From Allosphingosinicella sp. (GTDB lineage: Bacteria > Pseudomonadota > Alphaproteobacteria > Sphingomonadales > Sphingomonadaceae), in the NCBI GenBank assembly GCA_030146745.1, contig JASLBD010000135.1, positions 1 through 6,912 of the forward strand: a DNA stretch of 6,912 nt, in the 5' to 3' direction. Numbering within the stretch: the stretch's first letter is position 1; each line of letters starts with the position of its first letter. The notes below the pieces were generated by a model, which ran no database searches, was not told the DNA's origin, and saw only the letters and a list, made by a program, of their open reading frames with translations. This document shows positions 5,643 through 6,912 of the stretch, piece by piece. The position numbers were made by a program, and so were the translations under genes.

Positions 5643-6912
5643 TCAGGCCCCGAAAGTGCGCTGCCACCAGCCGCGGCGCGGTTCGCCTGCCTCGGCTTCG
5701 GCGGCTTCGGTGGTTTCGGCGGTCTCGGCAGCTTCGCCGGCCGCCGTCGCGTCGCGGTCGTTGGCCGCCTCGGGCGCCGGCTCGGGCGCCGGAGCTTCGG
5801 CCGGAGCCTCGGCCTCGGCGGCCTTCTTGCGGCGGGTCCGCTTCGGCTTGGCGGGCTTTTCGTCCTCGGCGGCGGGAGCGGCTTCCGTCACCGGAGCCGG
5901 TTCCGCCTCGACAGCGGCCGCCGGAGCTTCGGGAGCTTCGGGCTCCGGAGCGGCTTCGGCCGCCGCCGCCGCCGGAGCTTCATCCTTGCGCCGGGCCCTG
6001 GGACGGCGGCGCCCCTTGGGCTTCTCCTCCGTCTCGGCCGGAGCCTCCGGGGCAGGCTCGGCCGCAACCACGGCCTCCGGCTCCGGCGCGTACAGGGGCT
6101 CCGCTTCTCCGGGCACCTGGGCCGCCTCCCGAGGAGCCTCCTGCTCGGTCGAGCCGGGCTCGCCGCCTTCCTCGCCTTCCCTGCGGCGGCCGCCGCGACG
6201 GCCGCGCCGCCGCCGGCGCTTGCGTCCTCGGTCCTCGCTCTCCTCGCGGCGTTCGCGGGCTTCGCGGCTTTCGGGACGGCGGGGGCGGGACTCTTCCTCG
6301 CTCTCCTCCGTCTCCTCTTCTTCGTCGATGTCCTCGGCGATATCCTCCGCGAATTCCTCCTCGTCCACCTCCGGCTCGACGATCCGCTCGACGCGCGGCC
6401 GAGCCGCCGGCGGCGGGCCGAAGGATTCGACCGCCATCTTGGCGCCTTCGAACGTCTCCTCGATCAGAACCTCGATGACGACTCCGTAGCGCGACTCGAT
6501 CTCGCCAATCTCGCCGCGCTTGCGGTTGAGGACGTAGACCGCCGCCTCGCGGCCGGCGCGGAGCACGATCCGGCTGCCGCGGCCGCGTGCGGCCTCCTCC
6601 TCGAGCATGCGCAGGGCCGAGAGGCCGGCCGACGACGCGGTGCGCATCAGGCCGGTGCCCTCGCAATGCGGGCAGGGGCGGGTGGACGCCTCGAGCACTC
6701 CGGTCCTGAGGCGCTGGCGGCTCATCTCCATCAGACCGAAGGACGAGATGCGTCCGACCTGGATTCGGGCCCGGTCGTTCTTCAGAGCCTCCTTCATCGC
6801 CTTCTCGACCTTGCGGATATGGCCGTTCGATTCCATGTCGATGAAGTCGATGACGACGAGGCCGGCCATGTCGCGCAGGCGAAGCTGGCGGGCGATCTCG
6901 TTGGCGGCCTCG
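5643..6912 (-). CDS. rne: Ribonuclease E, 3' part (5' end beyond the window)
   Basis: RNase E is the essential endoribonuclease that scaffolds the RNA degradosome. The window holds the last 422 residues (from an in-frame codon at 6911-6909). EAANEIARQLRLRDMAGLVVIDFIDM (1-26) is the end of the DNase I-like catalytic subdomain; D22 corresponds to the second metal-binding Asp of E. coli RNase E. RIQVGRISSFGLMEMSRQR follows. CPHCEGTG (C80, C83) is the zinc-link for tetramer assembly, then comes the small domain to about residue 155. After that lies a disordered tail: acidic block 182-208, Arg-rich block 228-244 ([17 protein letters not shown]), Ala/Pro/Glu-rich linkers, and further basic patches at 297-310 (KPKGRRRPRARRKD) and 352-363 (KPAKPKRTRRKK). 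The protein ends RRGWWQRTFGA. In Caulobacter RNase E a terminal GWW motif binds PNPase. The RNase E call, rather than RNase G, rests on this tail. Confidence 0.96.
   Translation of the reverse strand, partial: EAANEIARQLRLRDMAGLVVIDFIDMESNGHIRKVEKAMKEALKNDRARIQVGRISSFGLMEMSRQRLRTGVLEASTRPCPHCEGTGLMRTASSAGLSALRMLEEEAARGRGSRIVLRAGREAAVYVLNRKRGEIGEIESRYGVVIEVLIEETFEGAKMAVESFGPPPAARPRVERIVEPEVDEEEFAEDIAEDIDEEEETEESEEESRPRRPESREARERREESEDRGRKRRRRRGRRGGRRREGEEGGEPGSTEQEAPREAAQVPGEAEPLYAPEPEAVVAAEPAPEAPAETEEKPKGRRRPRARRKDEAPAAAAAEAAPEPEAPEAPAAAVEAEPAPVTEAAPAAEDEKPAKPKRTRRKKAAEAEAPAEAPAPEPAPEAANDRDATAAGEAAETAETTEAAEAEAGEPRRGWWQRTFGA

Noticed and set aside
5602..6489. Ser/Ala-rich plus-strand open frame opposite rne
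   Set aside because: It is the complement of the Glu/Ala/Arg-rich RNase E tail, and its start lies in the inverted repeat.
1..6912. A defence system, CRISPR array, mobile gene cassette or other undescribed multi-gene system
   Set aside because: Every sizeable gene is an identifiable core housekeeping or envelope gene in one co-directional series. There are no transposases, integrases, spaced direct repeats, tRNA-like folds or orphan genes. The unexplained signal is limited to the palindromes.

Overview
The window is high-GC (about two-thirds to three-quarters G+C in the stretches I counted by hand) and all seven recognisable genes lie on the minus strand, so transcription runs from the right edge to the left edge. 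Gene content and protein style point to an alphaproteobacterium, most likely a sphingomonad: an RNase E with an Ala/Pro/Glu-rich tail ending in an Arg-Gly-Trp-Trp motif, a thyA-folA pair, and an M19 dipeptidase next to ribF. The lineage is inferred from gene content and has not been tested by a search. This is ordinary core chromosome. I found no CRISPR array, tRNA, rRNA, transposase, phage gene or defence system.

Layout in the direction of transcription. (1) 6912-5643: the 3' part of rne (RNase E), with the end of the catalytic domain, the zinc-link, a long charged disordered tail and a probable PNPase-binding C-terminus. (2) An 11-bp perfect inverted repeat at 5601-5634. (3) 5566-4175: a BepA-like periplasmic M48 metalloprotease with a TPR tail, overlapping by 11 nt (4) a DsbA-family thiol-disulfide protein at 4185-3472. 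(5) A strong hairpin at 3436-3471, then a candidate promoter at 3404-3432. (6) thyA (3397-2603), overlapping by 3 nt (GTGA junction) folA, which starts with GTG (2606-2112). (7) A 143-nt double palindrome (1961-2103) resembling a REP/BIME element. (8) A membrane-anchored M19 dipeptidase (1940-780). (9) A hairpin at 746-781, then a candidate promoter at 719-747, then ribF (711 to the left edge, 3' end missing).

How the genes fit together: thyA and folA form the classical dTMP cycle, in which ThyA makes dihydrofolate and FolA reduces it. The M48 protease and the DsbA-like protein are probably translationally coupled and both act in the envelope, consistent with a shared role in quality control of disulfide-bonded outer-membrane proteins. 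RNase E and RibF are housekeeping.

The most interesting material is non-coding. A two-unit inverted palindrome has paired, compensatory stem differences between its units. Related palindrome cores occur in two other gaps. At thyA and ribF the hairpin is followed directly by a -35/-10-like pair with a 17-nt spacer only 6-7 nt from an ATG that lacks a Shine-Dalgarno sequence, which suggests leaderless transcripts. No gap between genes exceeds about 170 nt.
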